From the NCBI GenBank assembly GCA_003427395.1, contig BFEA01000084.1:3134558-3163580 (forward strand): DNA of 29,023 bases. Direction: 5' to 3'. A program made the translations under genes and the position numbers. Shown piece after piece: positions 28,495 through 29,023 of the stretch. The notes under the pieces are model-generated. The model ran no database searches and had not been told where the DNA came from. It worked only from the letters and a program-made list of their open reading frames with translations. This DNA comes from Chara braunii (lineage: Eukaryota > Streptophyta > Charophyceae > Charales > Characeae). Position 1 is the first letter of the stretch, and every line of letters starts with the position of its first letter.

Positions 28495-29023
28495 AAAAAA
28501 AAGAAAACAAAATCGAAGTGGGGGGGGAGGGGATGAAAAAGTGATTAAAAAAAAAAGAGAAAAGATTGAAGTGGTAGGTGAGGGAGATGATGGGGTTGTA
28601 GTTGGGGGAAGAAAGGAGGAGAGGAGGGTAAAAGAATGAGAGAGAAAGCTATGGAAAAGGTGAAGAAAAGAGTAAACCACTATAATCTATTGAACTAACT
28701 AAAAATAGAAAGCAAAAAAAAAAACAACAACAAAAAAGAAAAGGGAAAACCTAAGTTCCCTAAACAAAAAAAAAAAAAAAAAAAAAAAAAAAACCCTGAG
28801 AAGCAGCATCTGTCCGCAGATATCAGGCGACCGGGAAGCGCCCGCCTTTCTTTTTTTTTTTTTTTTTTTTTTAAAGAAGCGCAAACCGATGGATGATATG
28901 GTGACACGTGGCCAGATCCCAATAGACGATGCAGGTCGGGCCTGGCCGCGTGGAAACATATGGCCCGCTTAATTTAAGGACAGATACACAGGGGCGACGC
29001 GTGCGCAGATGCTGACAACCCTC
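28455..29023. other. Homopolymer-rich non-coding end of window
   Basis: A-tracts lie at about 28455-28481, 28485-28502 and 28767-28792, with a T-tract at about 28850-28872. Purine-rich G/A stretches lie between. No gene is recognisable. The final 150 bases are more complex and could begin another feature outside the window. Confidence 0.6.

Overview
This window looks like intergenic, repeat-dominated DNA from a streptophyte (a land plant or charophyte alga). The only intact host gene I recognise encodes a chloroplast thylakoid-lumen FKBP13-type prolyl isomerase with a two-part targeting sequence. The rest is decayed Ty3/gypsy retrotransposons, long A/T tracts and microsatellites. A charophyte such as Chara is a guess from the repeat style and cannot be fixed from the sequence.

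Layout. (1) 1-1565 is the 3' end of a first Ty3/gypsy element: integrase plus C-terminal chromodomain, broken by four in-frame stops and a frameshift, with about 1 kb of non-coding tail after it. (2) 2600-4653 holds no recognisable gene; it carries a 65-base poly(A) and TA, GT, GA and TTTTA tracts. (3) 4654-23702 is one very large (19 kb) Ty3/gypsy LTR retrotransposon. It has a 3.35-kb 5' LTR (4654-8007), a tRNA-Asp-type primer binding site (8009-8026), about 6 kb of unfamiliar ORFs, gag with a zinc knuckle, an aspartic protease, RT-RNase H, an integrase with a GPY/F domain, a polypurine tract and a 3' LTR. A 4.65-kb block (18323-22977) is inverted. It carries the integrase, the polypurine tract and the first 2.8 kb of the 3' LTR, and its breakpoints lie between RNase H and integrase and inside a 16-bp tandem repeat of the LTR. 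A 4-bp CCGG flanks both outer ends. The coding regions are decayed by stops that are mostly explained by C-to-T or G-to-A changes. (4) 23703-26560 is gene-poor flank with two compact inverted repeats. (5) 26697-27710 is the intronless FKBP13 gene, with two G-boxes upstream. (6) Downstream of it, 27933-28202 is a roughly 270-bp unit with imperfect terminal inverted repeats next to TA tracts. It contains a complete type III hammerhead ribozyme motif at 28061-28142. (7) The window ends in homopolymer-rich non-coding DNA.

Three assembly features affect interpretation. There is a 385-base N gap (11708-12092). Two single Ns (9164 and 23522) are each flanked by perfect direct repeats (95 and 73 bp) and look like unmerged overlaps between contig ends. 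The strongest points for a second look are the hammerhead ribozyme unit, the internal inversion of the giant element, and the extra duplicated ORF modules between primer binding site and gag.
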